The notes: generated from the letters alone by a model not told the origin. Numbered from the stretch's first letter, positions 27,743 to 36,141 are shown. The stretch is DNA of 64,000 bases from Amnibacterium flavum (GCF_003097495.1 NZ_QEOP01000001.1:558001-622000), one strand, 5' to 3'. Numbers and translations: made by a program.

Positions 27743-28348
27743 TTAGGCCCCGGTGCTGCCCGCGTCGGTGACCGAGACGTCGGTTCGGTGGAACCGCAGG
27801 TGCGAGCGGGATGCGGTCGGCCCGCGCTGGGCTTGGTAACGGGATTCGTACGCTTCGGATCCGTACGGGTGCTCGGCCGGCGAGGTCAGCTGGAAGAAGC
27901 ACAGCTGCCCGATCTTCATGCCGGGCCAGAGCTTGATCGGCAGGGTCGCGACATTGCTGAGCTCGAGGGTCACGTGCCCGGAGAAGCCGGGGTCGATGAA
28001 TCCTGCCGTCGAGTGGGTCAGCAGCCCGAGCCGGCCGAGCGAGCTCTTCCCCTCGAGGCGCGCGGCGATGTCGTCGGGGAGGGTGATGCGCTCGAAGGTG
28101 GACCCGAGGACGAATTCGCCGGGGTGCAGGATGAACGCCTGATCGGGACCGGTCTCGACGAGGCGGGTCAGCTCGGGCTGGTCCTCTGCCGGGTCGATGA
28201 ACGGGTACTTGTGGTTGTCGAAGAGCCGGAAGTACCGGTCGAGCCGGACGTCGAAGCTCGATGGCTGCAGCAGTTCGGGCGTGTAGGGATCGAGGCCGAT
28301 GCGACCCGACTCGATCTGGGTGCGGATGTCACGGTCCGAGAGCAGCAC
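27743..28348 (-). CDS. dcd: dCTP deaminase (possibly dUMP-forming, bifunctional)
   Basis: Trimeric nucleotide enzyme of 201 aa. Visible motifs are [12 protein letters not shown] (about residues 98-109, nucleotide binding and Arg106), [20 protein letters not shown] with the catalytic Glu129, and MKIGQLCFF. Actinobacterial homologues are bifunctional dCTP deaminase/dUTPases that make dUMP directly; whether this one is cannot be told by eye. The start is GTG 28348, with TAGGAT ending exactly 6 nt upstream, so it is probably leaderless. Confidence 0.95.
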   Translation of the reverse strand: MLLSDRDIRTQIESGRIGLDPYTPELLQPSSFDVRLDRYFRLFDNHKYPFIDPAEDQPELTRLVETGPDQAFILHPGEFVLGSTFERITLPDDIAARLEGKSSLGRLGLLTHSTAGFIDPGFSGHVTLELSNVATLPIKLWPGMKIGQLCFFQLTSPAEHPYGSEAYESRYQAQRGPTASRSHLRFHRTDVSVTDAGSTGA

Positions 28349-28354
28349 GCGCTC

Positions 28355-28360
28355 ATCCTA
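28355..28360 (-). promoter_or_regulatory. -10 element of leaderless dcd
   Basis: Minus-strand TAGGAT, 6 nt before the GTG start of dcd. Confidence 0.6.
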
Positions 28361-28388
28361 GGGCTGCCGCCCACGCGGGGGCGATGGG

Positions 28389-28661
28389 TCAGGCTGTTGC
28401 GGAAGGCCCGTGGAAGAGCGACGCAATCGCGTCGCGGCAGGCGGCCACGGCGTCCTCGATGGCGTCGAAGGGACCGATCCGGGGGAACGAGGGGGCCTGC
28501 GGGTAGGCGAACGCTCCCACCTCTTCGATGCGGATGAGGCCGATGGTCGTCTCCCCCGCGGGCAGCGTGGCCTGGACCAGGAGTTCGTTCGGGTCATCCG
28601 TCGGCGTCACGACGGCGTTCAGGGCGACCGCTTCGGTCGGAGGCTCCATGGTGTCGGTCAT
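28389..28661 (-). CDS. hypothetical protein, 90 aa
   Basis: Not recognised. The ATG at 28661 opens a 90-residue acidic, soluble protein (MTDTMEPPTEAVALNAVV..., with LLVQATLPAGETTIGLIRIEEVGAF). It has no signal peptide or membrane segment. It lies 40 nt upstream of dcd on the same strand, but dcd has its own promoter. An in-frame extension to 28817 would run into the duplicated tRNA fragment and is rejected. Confidence 0.6.
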   Translation of the reverse strand: MTDTMEPPTEAVALNAVVTPTDDPNELLVQATLPAGETTIGLIRIEEVGAFAYPQAPSFPRIGPFDAIEDAVAACRDAIASLFHGPSATA

Positions 28662-28788
28662 GGTGAGCTCGCTCTCATTCAGCCGGGTGGCTGGGGGAAA
28701 CGATACGCCGATTAGCTCGCCCGTCAAGATACTTCTCGCAAGTTGTTTATTCGCGACCTGCTGGAGGCGGTGACGGCAGTTCTGAAAC

Positions 28789-28814
28789 TGGAGCGGATGA
28801 CGGGAATCGAACCC
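28789..28814 (-). repeat. 26-bp duplicate of the tRNA-Gly 3' end
   Basis: Exact copy of 28872-28897: the CCA, discriminator, 3' acceptor strand and T-arm of the neighbouring tRNA-Gly, in the same orientation, 83 bp away. The 5' half of a tRNA is absent. It could be an attachment-site scar or a decayed tandem tRNA. Confidence 0.85.
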
Positions 28815-28871
28815 CACAGCGGCAGGTCATGCCGATGCAGCGCAAGCCCCGCGACGGGAGACCCGGGAAAG

Positions 28872-28945
28872 TGGAGCGGATGACGGGAATCGAACCCGCG
28901 CTATCAGCTTGGGAAGCTGAAGTTCTGCCATTGAACTACATCCGC
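28872..28945 (-). tRNA. tRNA-Gly (anticodon CCC)
   Basis: The cloverleaf is readable on the minus strand: acceptor GCGGATG/CATCCGC, anticodon stem TCAGC/GCTGA with loop TTCCCAA (anticodon CCC), T-arm GCGGG-TTCGATT-CCCGT, discriminator T and an encoded CCA. Its length is 71 nt plus CCA. A TAGAAT -10-like hexamer lies upstream at 28977-28982 (minus strand). Confidence 0.95.
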
Positions 28946-29008
28946 GAAGTGCCGCCCGTGAGGACGATCGTGGTTCATTCTACGGGAACCGCAGCTCGCG
29001 GCCTTCGG

Positions 29009-29014
29009 TACTCT
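29009..29014 (+). promoter_or_regulatory. -10 element of leaderless DUF2470 gene
   Basis: TACTCT ends 6 nt before the GTG at 29021. Confidence 0.55.
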
Positions 29015-29020
29015 CGCCGG

Positions 29021-29308
29021 GTGGGTGCTTTTGAGGATGATGTGGTGTCGGCGGTGCTGCGCCACATGAACGCGGATCACAACACGGACAGTCTGGTCAT
29101 CGTGCGAGCCAACGGCGCCCCTTCGGCCTCACGGGCGACGATGACGGGCCTCGACGGCGAGCGCGGCATCTGGCGGGTGGTCGAACCGGAGGGCGAGCGG
29201 GAATTGGTGATCCCGTGGTCGCGTCCGATCTCGGAGCGGCCGGAGATCCGGCGGGAGATTGTGGCCCTCCACGAGGATGCTCTGGCGTCGTCGGCGCCCC
29301 TCGAATAG
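29021..29308 (+). CDS. DUF2470 domain protein
   Basis: Small protein of 95 aa. It contains VVSAVLRHMNADHNTDSLVIVRA, the HMNxDHxDxL-type motif of DUF2470, the domain found at the C-terminus of HugZ-type heme-degrading proteins and in standalone form in actinobacteria. The role is probably linked to heme or haem-iron handling (inference), and a heme oxygenase gene lies 1.2 kb downstream on the same strand. The start is a GTG with a -10 hexamer 6 nt upstream. A longer frame through the tRNA is rejected. Confidence 0.85.
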   Translation: MGAFEDDVVSAVLRHMNADHNTDSLVIVRANGAPSASRATMTGLDGERGIWRVVEPEGERELVIPWSRPISERPEIRREIVALHEDALASSAPLE

Positions 29309-29463
29309 GGGTCAAACTCGAGGATCAGCTCGAAGCCGCCTGAATGCTCGCCGGGACCTGTCCCTGAGCGAGCCATGTGAACGCACCAAACCAATAGCGT
29401 CTGCTCGTACGAATCCCTTGCCGACCTGGCGTCCTGCCGGATCAGGAACCTGGAGGAAAAATC

Positions 29464-29907
29464 ATGAGCACCGCAACCATTCCGCTCTCGAAGTCACCCA
29501 ACCGCCTCATCGGCACCATCTTCGGTGCGGTCTACCTGCTGGTCGGCCTTCTCGGCTTCGCCGTCACCGGCGGCGTCGACTTCATCGCACCCGACGGCGG
29601 CCTGCTGCTCGGCATCTTCGAGGTGAACCCGCTGCACAACGTGGCTCACCTCCTCATCGGTGCGGCGCTTCTCATCGCGGGCCTGAGCTCGGTTCCCGCC
29701 GCGAAGACCGTCAACGGCATCGTCGGCGCGGCTTACCTGCTGCTCGGAATCGTCGGCTTCTTCCTCGCCGCCGACCCGTCCTCGCCGGTCAACTTCCTGG
29801 CCCTGAACACCGCCGACCACTTCCTGCACCTGGGCAGCGCGGTCATCCTCGGTGGCGTCGCGATCGGCGCCGACAAGGTCATCCGCGGCTCCTCGGTCAC
29901 CGCGTGA
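29464..29907 (+). CDS. DUF4383 membrane protein
   Basis: Membrane protein of 147 aa with four hydrophobic segments. The DUF4383 pattern is visible: GAVYLLVGLLGF at the first segment, NPLHNVAHLLIGAALL at the second, VNGIVGAAYLLLGIVGF at the third and NTADHFLHLGSAVILGG at the fourth. GGAGGAAAAATC precedes the ATG, a strong ribosome-binding site. The function of the family is unknown. It is followed by another small membrane protein gene 82 nt downstream. Confidence 0.9.
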   Translation: MSTATIPLSKSPNRLIGTIFGAVYLLVGLLGFAVTGGVDFIAPDGGLLLGIFEVNPLHNVAHLLIGAALLIAGLSSVPAAKTVNGIVGAAYLLLGIVGFFLAADPSSPVNFLALNTADHFLHLGSAVILGGVAIGADKVIRGSSVTA

Positions 29908-29989
29908 CCTGACGGATCGGGCGCCCCCTCACAGCATCGGGCGCCCGGTCCGTTCTTCCCACCCCACTCGAACCCTCCTGGAGGACATC

Positions 29990-30514
29990 GTGCGACACCT
30001 GGTCCGCATCTGGACGGCGATGGCGGCTTTCGGCGCCGCGCTCATCCACCTCGCCGTCGCAGCGAGCGCGCCGATGCCGCTCCTCATCGCCTTCGCCGTG
30101 GCCGGTCTCGCCGAGATCGCCTGGGCGGTCGCGACACTCATCCGGGGTTGCTTCACACTCCCCCGCGTCGTCCCGGTGCTCGCTCTGATTCCGTCCGCCA
30201 TCTGGGCGATCGGCGTGAGCGCGGGCAACTCGTCGTCCACCCTGCCCTTCCTGGCGCTGGGCGCGGGCACGGCCCTGGGCGTCTTCGTCGCGGTGACCGT
30301 CGCGCTCGAGAACCGGCGCGGTCTCGCTCGCGCCGAGACGACGGAACCCGGTGCTGGGCGCAACCTCCTCGGTTTCGTCGCCGGCGCATTCCTGATGGCC
30401 GCCGTCGCCCTTCCCGCGCTCGGCCAGACGCAGGCCGGCATCGCCGCGAGCGAAGGACCCCACGCTCATCACTCGGTGGATCTGAACATCGATCTCGACC
30501 ACGGGGGGCACTGA
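29990..30514 (+). CDS. hypothetical membrane protein
   Basis: 174 aa from a GTG start at 29990 with GGAGG 6 nt upstream. There are four hydrophobic segments in the first 115 residues and one near residue 140, followed by a His/Asp-rich C-terminus (HAHHSVDLNIDLDHGGH) that could bind metal. No family recognised. It follows the DUF4383 gene and lies directly before an iron-box-controlled heme oxygenase, so a role in metal handling is conceivable but unproven. Confidence 0.75.
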   Translation: MRHLVRIWTAMAAFGAALIHLAVAASAPMPLLIAFAVAGLAEIAWAVATLIRGCFTLPRVVPVLALIPSAIWAIGVSAGNSSSTLPFLALGAGTALGVFVAVTVALENRRGLARAETTEPGAGRNLLGFVAGAFLMAAVALPALGQTQAGIAASEGPHAHHSVDLNIDLDHGGH

Positions 30515-30518
30515 CCCC

Positions 30519-30537
30519 TAAACTTAGGCTCACCTAA
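30519..30537. promoter_or_regulatory. iron box (DtxR/IdeR/DmdR-type operator)
   Basis: TAAACTTAGGCTCACCTAA matches the actinobacterial iron box TTAGGTTAGGCTCACCTAA at 15 of 19 positions, including the whole right part. It sits 13 nt before the heme oxygenase start codon, right for iron-dependent repression. Confidence 0.82.
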
Positions 30538-30550
30538 CCTGGGGAGCCTC

Positions 30551-31216
30551 GTGAGCGTCATACCTTTCTCGCAAGCACTGCGCGAGCGCACGCGCACGGA
30601 CCACTCCTCGAGCGAGGGCGCCGGGTTCATGACCGACCTGATGAGCGGCCGGGGCAGTCGCGACGACTACATCGCCCTCGTCGCACAGCACTACTTCATC
30701 TACGCCGCCCTCGAAGCGGCGGCCGAATCCATGCGCGACGACGCCATCGCCCGATGCTTCATCAGCGACGACCTGACCCGTCTCCCGGCGCTCGAGCAGG
30801 ATCTCGAGTTCCTTCTCGGCGACGACTGGCGCGCGCAGATCGAGCCCCTCCCGACCACGCGGCGCTACGTCGACCGCATCGACGAGGTCGCGGGATCCTG
30901 GCCGGGCGGGTTCGTGGCGCACCACTACACGCGCTACCTCGGGGATCTGTCGGGCGGCCAGATCATCCGCACCCTCATGCAGCGCCAGTTCGGCTTCGAG
31001 ACCAACGGCGTCGGCTTCTACCTGTTCGACCAGATCGCGAAGCCGCGCGAGTTCAAGGACCGCTACCGCGAGCAGCTCGACGGGGTCGGCTGGGATGACG
31101 CCGAGCGAGCACGCGTGATCGACGAGGTGGCTCTCGCCTACCGGTTCAACACCGAGCTGTTCGCCGACCTCGCTCACGCTCGCGAGGCGCAGAGCAGCAT
31201 CTCCGCCGCCGGCTGA
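30551..31216 (+). CDS. heme oxygenase
   Basis: Biliverdin-producing heme oxygenase of 221 aa that frees iron from heme using reducing equivalents. The proximal heme-ligand His is His18 (ERTRTDHSSSE), and the distal helix signature YLGDLSGGQI covers about residues 129-138. The GTG start at 30551 has GGGGAG 5 nt upstream. The iron box just before it predicts induction under iron starvation. Cytoplasmic. Named hmuO or ho in related bacteria. Confidence 0.95.
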   Translation: MSVIPFSQALRERTRTDHSSSEGAGFMTDLMSGRGSRDDYIALVAQHYFIYAALEAAAESMRDDAIARCFISDDLTRLPALEQDLEFLLGDDWRAQIEPLPTTRRYVDRIDEVAGSWPGGFVAHHYTRYLGDLSGGQIIRTLMQRQFGFETNGVGFYLFDQIAKPREFKDRYREQLDGVGWDDAERARVIDEVALAYRFNTELFADLAHAREAQSSISAAG

Positions 31217-31244
31217 CCATCCCGACAGGTCGATGCACTCGCCG

Positions 31245-32534
31245 TCAGGCGGGGGCAGCGGGCTTCTGCAGCGCGATCCTCGGCACCTCGGTGAGGAATC
31301 GGATGACGTCCCGGTCGACGATGATGTCGCTCGGACGCAGCGGCCGCGTCAAGTACAGCCCGTCGATGGTCGTCAGCCGTGAGAGCGCCACATAGGTCTG
31401 CCCCGCGGTGAAGACCCGGGTGCCGAGATCGACGACCGCCGCGTCGTAGGTCTTGCCCTGCGACTTGTGGATCGTCACCGCCCAGGCCAGCCGCAGCGGG
31501 AACTGGGTGAACTCGGCGACGACCTCGCGCTTCAGGGACTTCGTCGCCGACGAGTAGCTGTAGCGGTGCCTCTCCCACGTGGCCGGGAAGACCTCGAACG
31601 CTTCGCCGTCGACCTCGACCGAGACGGTGTCCTTGATCCGCCCGACGGTCCCGATCGTGCCGTTCACCCATCGGCCGTCGGGGTCGTTGCGCAGGAACAT
31701 CACCTGGGCTCCCCGCTTGAGCTCGAGCCGCTCCTCCGCAGGGAAGGTGCGTCCGCCGAAATCGCCGCTGATCTCCGCGCTGGAGGCCTGCACCCGGCCG
31801 GGTAGGGCGGCCAGCGATTTCGCGTTGATCCGGTTGACACTGTCGTTGCGGGTCGCGAGGGTGATCGGCGCCTCGTCCGGAACCGGCCTCGCACCCGCAG
31901 TGTTGAGGCGGTGCGCGATCTCCGCCGTGACCCGGCCGTGCCGCACCGCGGTGAGCATCGACTTGAACTCGGGATCGCTCTGCCGATGGATGTCGCGCAG
32001 CTCGACGACCCCCAGGTCGGTCTCGTTCCAGACCTTCGCGTCGAAGAACCACATCGACCGGTAATGGTCGGCGAAGTAGGCCCGCTCGTCGGGGTCGCCG
32101 GGAACGGGCGCCAGCTGGAACGGATCGCCGAACAGCACGACCTGCACTCCCCCGAACGGTTCGGGCCGCGCGCGGGCCTGGCGGAGCGCCCGATCGACCG
32201 CGTCGAGAAGGTCGGCGTTCACCATCGAGACCTCGTCGATGACGAGAGTCTCGATCGCACCGAGCAGACGGCGGAGAGCGGGATCCTGGTCGAGGTCGCG
32301 GTCGGCGACGACGCCGATCGGGAGCTTGAAGAGCGAATGGATCGTCTGACCGCCGACGTTGAGCGCCGCGACACCCGTCGGCGCGCAGACGACCAGCTGC
32401 TTCTCGCTGTGCCAGGCCAGATGGTTGAGGAGCGTCGACTTCCCGGTACCGGCTCGACCCGTCACGAGGACGTGCTGGCGGGTGTTCTCGATGTAGTCGA
32501 ACACCGCACTCTGTTCGGCGGAGAGGACGGTCAC
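31245..32534 (-). CDS. Pif1-like SF1 DNA helicase
   Basis: ATP-dependent helicase of 429 aa. Walker A GRAGTGKS is at about residues 26-33, CAPTGVAALNVGGQTIHSLF is motif Ia, LVIDEVSMV is Walker B, FGDPFQLAPV is motif III, and TIHKSQGKTYD plus YVALSRLTTIDGL are motifs V and VI. The core matches Pif1 without the long extensions of eukaryotic members. Probably a 5'-3' helicase for structured DNA (family inference). The start is a GTG at 32534, with TAGTCT ending 6 nt upstream. It converges on the heme oxygenase and is divergent from the gene at 32576. Confidence 0.9.
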   Translation of the reverse strand: MTVLSAEQSAVFDYIENTRQHVLVTGRAGTGKSTLLNHLAWHSEKQLVVCAPTGVAALNVGGQTIHSLFKLPIGVVADRDLDQDPALRRLLGAIETLVIDEVSMVNADLLDAVDRALRQARARPEPFGGVQVVLFGDPFQLAPVPGDPDERAYFADHYRSMWFFDAKVWNETDLGVVELRDIHRQSDPEFKSMLTAVRHGRVTAEIAHRLNTAGARPVPDEAPITLATRNDSVNRINAKSLAALPGRVQASSAEISGDFGGRTFPAEERLELKRGAQVMFLRNDPDGRWVNGTIGTVGRIKDTVSVEVDGEAFEVFPATWERHRYSYSSATKSLKREVVAEFTQFPLRLAWAVTIHKSQGKTYDAAVVDLGTRVFTAGQTYVALSRLTTIDGLYLTRPLRPSDIIVDRDVIRFLTEVPRIALQKPAAPA

Positions 32535-32540
32535 CGCAAC

Positions 32541-32546
32541 AGACTA
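32541..32546 (-). promoter_or_regulatory. -10 element of leaderless helicase gene
   Basis: Minus-strand TAGTCT, 6 nt before the GTG at 32534. It lies within a 41-bp divergent promoter region. Confidence 0.6.
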
Positions 32547-32563
32547 GTTGGGCATCGCGACCC

Positions 32564-32569
32564 TAGGAT
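32564..32569 (+). promoter_or_regulatory. -10 element of leaderless gene at 32576
   Basis: TAGGAT, 6 nt before the ATG at 32576. Confidence 0.65.
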
Positions 32570-32575
32570 TGCGGC

Positions 32576-33640
32576 ATGACGGTGCCGGACAGCTCTCCCG
32601 CAGCCGTCCCGGAAGCCCCCGCCGAGCAGACACCTCGCCGGGCCCGGAGAACGCCCGTCGTCTCGACGGTCCCTCCGTTCTCCCTGTGGCTCGGTGCGGC
32701 CGTCGCCACGGTCCTCGTCTTCATCGGCGTCGTCATCGCACTCAATTCGAGCGTCTACAGCGCGTCCGGATTCGTCGAGCGGTACCTCGCCGCGATCGAG
32801 CGACGCGATCTGGCCACCCTCGTCGAGACCGCCGGGGTCGAGGTTCCGGCAGGCGCCGATGCCAGTGCACTGACCCGATCCGCGCTCGTCGCGGTGGATG
32901 AGGCCCGCGTCGTCGAGCAGACGGATTCCGGTGACGGCACGACGTCCGTCCGCGTCGACTGGCGGGACGGATCGGCGCGGGGCACCCTCCAGTTCGACCT
33001 CGTCGCAACCGACCGGCTGGAGGGCCTCTTCACCGACTGGCGCTTCGCGGTCTCGCCCATCACGGCTGTCCCGGTGACCGCGCTGCACGCTCCCGGGGTC
33101 AGCGTCAACGGCGTGGCCGTGACCGCGCCTGAGCCCTCGACCACCGACCGCAGCCAGATCTCGGTGGCCGCATTCATGCCCAGCCGTCTGAATCTGGGGT
33201 ACGACACCCGCGATCTGTCCGCCCAGCCCGTCGTCACGGTCGCAGGCGCCTCGGAGGCGGCGGAGATCTCCGTCGACGTTCAGCCCACCGACCGATTCAT
33301 CGAAACCGTCCAGACCGAGCTCGACGACTTCCTCGACGCCTGCGCCACCCAGCAGGTGCTCCAGCCGTCCGGCTGCCCCTTCGGCACCTTCATCGAGGAT
33401 CGCCTGCTCGCTCCCCCGACCTGGTCGATCGTCGCCTATCCCGCTGTCACGATCGTTCCGGGCAGCACCGTGGGCCAGTGGCTCGTGCCCGAGACGCCGG
33501 CCACCGCCCATATCGCCGCCGACGTGCTCTCCCTCTTCGACGGCTCCCAGACACGCCTCGACGAGGACGTGCCGTTCACCGTCGACTACCGCATCGAGAT
33601 CGGCGCCGACGGCGCCCTGCAGATCATCGGCGACGAGTAG
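32576..33640 (+). CDS. hypothetical membrane-anchored protein
   Basis: 354 aa. A cytoplasmic Pro/Arg-rich N-terminus (about 1-35) is followed by one membrane segment (SLWLGAAVATVLVFIGVVIAL, about 36-58) and an extracytoplasmic domain of about 290 residues. That domain includes SASGFVERYLAAIERRDLATLV, which resembles DUF4878/NTF2-like extracytoplasmic domains. Two Cys (CATQQVLQPSGC) may form a disulfide. No firm family; function unknown. It converges on the CopD/CtaG gene with only 3 nt between stops. Confidence 0.8.
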   Translation: MTVPDSSPAAVPEAPAEQTPRRARRTPVVSTVPPFSLWLGAAVATVLVFIGVVIALNSSVYSASGFVERYLAAIERRDLATLVETAGVEVPAGADASALTRSALVAVDEARVVEQTDSGDGTTSVRVDWRDGSARGTLQFDLVATDRLEGLFTDWRFAVSPITAVPVTALHAPGVSVNGVAVTAPEPSTTDRSQISVAAFMPSRLNLGYDTRDLSAQPVVTVAGASEAAEISVDVQPTDRFIETVQTELDDFLDACATQQVLQPSGCPFGTFIEDRLLAPPTWSIVAYPAVTIVPGSTVGQWLVPETPATAHIAADVLSLFDGSQTRLDEDVPFTVDYRIEIGADGALQIIGDE

Positions 33641-33643
33641 CGC

Positions 33644-35599
33644 TCACCGGCCGGAGAGGCGCCCCAGCATCTCGTTGTAGTTGTTGAGCTCCGCGTCGCC
33701 CGTCCGGGCCTCGGAGCGGTCCTTGCGGCGGCTCTCCCGCTCGTCGCTGCGCGACCACTGGATGGCGACCGCGATGGCCAGGATGACCGTCGGGATCTCC
33801 CCCACGCTCCAGGCGATGCCTCCGCCCGCCTGCTGGTCCTCGATCGCCGGAGTGGGCCACCCCATCGCGCCGTACCAGTCGGCGAGCAGCAGGCCCGTGC
33901 CGGTCATCAGCGAGATCCCGAAGAACGCGTGGAACGCCATCGCCGCCAGCAGCACCAGGAGACGCAGCGGATAGGCGAGCCGCTTCACCGGATCGATGCC
34001 GACCATCGACTGGACGAACAGGTATCCGACCAGGACGAAGTGGATGATCATCCACTGGTGCCCGAGGTGGTCGACGGTCGCCCAGCGGAACAGCGGGGTG
34101 TAGTAGAACGCCAGGAGGGATCCGACGAACAGCACCGCGGCCACGTAGGGGTTGGCGATGATCTGGCCGAACCTGGAGTGCACGGCATAGAGGATCCACT
34201 CGCGCCCGCCGCGGCTGCCGTCGGTGCGACGCGCGATGGCCCGTGCGGCGAGGGTGACCGGCGCTCCGGGGACGAGGAGCAGCGGGACCATCATCCCGAG
34301 CGCCATGTGGCCGAGCATGTGGACGCTGAACAGGTACTGCTCGTAGACGTTGATGCCGCCACTCGTCAGCCAGGCGAGGAGGAGCAGCCCCGCGACCCAC
34401 AGCACGGCACGGTAGATCGGCCAGGTGTCGCCCCTGCGGCGCAACCGGATGACCCCGGCCAGGTAGAAGAAAATGCCGAATCCACAGACGAGGAGCCACA
34501 GCAGCTCGGGTCGCCACTCGCTGAGGAGCGTCTCGAACGAGAAGGGCGGCGGCAGGGGCGCGTCGGTGAGGATCTCAGCCGGCGTCGGGGTGCCGGTTGC
34601 GAGCGGCTCGTCGGAGACGGGCGACGCGGTCCGTGCCAGCCCGGCGGCGACCCCCGACGCGATCCCCATGAAGGCGAGCTCGACGACGGCGAGCTGCCAG
34701 AACCAGCGACTCCCCCGGTCCGCGTCCATGCGCGCGAGCGCGTAACGGCGGTGGAGCGCGCCGATGATGCCGAGCACGACCAGCGCGCCGACCTTCACGA
34801 GGACCAGCACGCCGTAGGGGCTCGCAAGGCGATCGAGCGACCCGATCCGCAGCTCGGCGCTCACGTAACCCGAGATCGCCACGACGACGAAGCAGACCAG
34901 AGCGACCGACGAATAGCGCGAGACGACGGTGAGCAGCGACTCCTTCATCGGCTGGACTCCGCGCAGGATGACGATGACGACGAGTCCGCCGAGCCATACC
35001 GCCGCGAAGACGAGGTGCAGCCAGAGGGCCATGACCGCCGTGTTGTGGTCGGACGCCGTCGCCGCGTGGCCCTGCTCCGCCAGGGGATAGAGGCCCGCGA
35101 CGGCGATAACGCCCACGAAAATCATCGCGGTCTGATTGCGGACGGCGAAGCAGAGAACGGTGACCGCCGCCGCGGCGAGGGTCGCGAGCACCCAGGAGCT
35201 ACCCGCGTCGATCTCGGTCAGGAAGTAGCCGAGCTGGTCGCCGAACCGCGAGTCGAAGGTGAGCGGGACGCCCGTCACGCTCAGGAAGGTGAGCAGCGCC
35301 GTCGCGGCGCTCACGACCGCCCAGACGCCCGCGGCACCCGCGGCGATGTCGAGGGTGCGCGAATACGCGGGCCGATCCGTCCCGAGGGCGAACAGGGCGA
35401 GGAGGATGGCGCCGATGGTGACCGCCGCGCTGAGGTTGACCGCCATCTTCGTCACGGGCAGGCCGAAGCGCACGAGCACTCCGGGGTCGTCGATCGCAGG
35501 CGCCGACGCGCCACCGCCGAGGGCCAGCGCGAAGACGAGTGCCAGAAGAGCTGCTGCGATGAGGACCGCGGGGCCGGTGATCTTCAGCGCGCGGGACAC
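33644..35599 (-). CDS. CopD/CtaG-type copper and cytochrome c oxidase assembly membrane protein
   Basis: Polytopic membrane protein, 651 aa with about 16-18 hydrophobic segments. The N-terminal half resembles CopD (copper resistance D: LWLHLVFAAVWLGGLVVIV with conserved His). The C-terminal half resembles the caa3-type CtaG assembly factor (NVYEQYLFSVHMLGHMALGMMVPLLLV, DHLGHQWMIIHFVLVGYLF). Such fusions are common in actinobacteria and probably handle copper delivery to cytochrome oxidase. GTG start at 35599 with TAGGCT ending 6 nt upstream, so leaderless. Confidence 0.9.
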   Translation of the reverse strand: MSRALKITGPAVLIAAALLALVFALALGGGASAPAIDDPGVLVRFGLPVTKMAVNLSAAVTIGAILLALFALGTDRPAYSRTLDIAAGAAGVWAVVSAATALLTFLSVTGVPLTFDSRFGDQLGYFLTEIDAGSSWVLATLAAAAVTVLCFAVRNQTAMIFVGVIAVAGLYPLAEQGHAATASDHNTAVMALWLHLVFAAVWLGGLVVIVILRGVQPMKESLLTVVSRYSSVALVCFVVVAISGYVSAELRIGSLDRLASPYGVLVLVKVGALVVLGIIGALHRRYALARMDADRGSRWFWQLAVVELAFMGIASGVAAGLARTASPVSDEPLATGTPTPAEILTDAPLPPPFSFETLLSEWRPELLWLLVCGFGIFFYLAGVIRLRRRGDTWPIYRAVLWVAGLLLLAWLTSGGINVYEQYLFSVHMLGHMALGMMVPLLLVPGAPVTLAARAIARRTDGSRGGREWILYAVHSRFGQIIANPYVAAVLFVGSLLAFYYTPLFRWATVDHLGHQWMIIHFVLVGYLFVQSMVGIDPVKRLAYPLRLLVLLAAMAFHAFFGISLMTGTGLLLADWYGAMGWPTPAIEDQQAGGGIAWSVGEIPTVILAIAVAIQWSRSDERESRRKDRSEARTGDAELNNYNEMLGRLSGR

Positions 35600-35605
35600 C
35601 CCGCA

Positions 35606-35611
35606 AGCCTA
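35606..35611 (-). promoter_or_regulatory. -10 element of leaderless CopD/CtaG gene
   Basis: Minus-strand TAGGCT, 6 nt before the GTG at 35599. Confidence 0.55.
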
Positions 35612-35691
35612 CGTCTCCGCGGATGTGGGCATGCCCGGCCCGGTTCCGAGGTCCGTCTCGCCGTTCGAGCGGGTGGGTCCTGTCAACAGAA

Positions 35692-35727
35692 GAAGGGGAC
35701 GCACGGCGTGAACCGTGCGTCCCCTTC
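35692..35727 (-). terminator. hupB terminator
   Basis: A perfect 15-bp stem (GAAGGGGACGCACGG and its complement) with a 6-nt loop, followed on the minus strand by TTCTG. It lies 19 nt after the hupB stop codon. Confidence 0.9.
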
Positions 35728-35745
35728 GTCAGGAGAGTGCGAAGA

Positions 35746-36027
35746 CTACTTCGCAGCTGCCTTCAGCTTGCTGCCCGCGCTGATCTTGACGCCCTTGCTC
35801 GCGGCGATCTGGATCGGCTCACCCGTCTGGGGGTTACGGCCGGTGCGTGCGGCACGCGAGGTCTGCTCGACGGCGAGCCACCCCGGGATCGTCACCTTGG
35901 TTCCCTCGCCGACCGACTTGGCCAGCGTGGAGAAGAGTGCGTCGAGCACTCCGTTGACCGAAGCCTGGCTCTGGCCAGACTCGGCGGCGACGGCAGCGAC
36001 CAGGTCGGTGCGGTTCAGTGATGCCAT
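35746..36027 (-). CDS. hupB: nucleoid protein HU
   Basis: Histone-like DNA-binding protein of 93 aa. The dimerisation helices at the N-terminus (MASLNRTDLVAAVAAESG) are followed by the beta-arm with the family motif GRNPQTGEPIQIAASK and the end VKISAGSKLK. It lacks the long Lys/Ala tail of mycobacterial HupB. AGGAGG precedes the ATG. It is downstream of rpsN on the same strand but separated by 114 nt containing a hairpin, so it may have its own promoter. Confidence 0.97.
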   Translation of the reverse strand: MASLNRTDLVAAVAAESGQSQASVNGVLDALFSTLAKSVGEGTKVTIPGWLAVEQTSRAARTGRNPQTGEPIQIAASKGVKISAGSKLKAAAK

Positions 36028-36094
36028 TGGTGTCCTCCTCGGACTTTCGCCATCCTCGAAGACGGCCTCAGATAGTTACTTGAGTTTGTCGGTT

Positions 36095-36126
36095 GCAGGA
36101 TTCGGGCGCAAACCCCGGAATCCTGC
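36095..36126. terminator. hairpin between rpsN and hupB
   Basis: GCAGGATTCGGG pairs with CCCGGAATCCTGC with one bulged base and a 6-7 nt loop. No T-run. It is probably the end of the ribosomal-protein operon. Confidence 0.55.
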
Positions 36127-36141
36127 GGAACCGGCAAAAAC

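Noticed and set aside
28389-28817. Longer version of the 90-aa hypothetical protein
   Set aside because: The N-terminal extension translates the duplicated tRNA-Gly 3' end, so it is not coding.
28829-29020. N-terminal extension of the DUF2470 gene
   Set aside because: It reads through the tRNA-Gly gene on the opposite strand. The domain and a -10 element fit the GTG at 29021.
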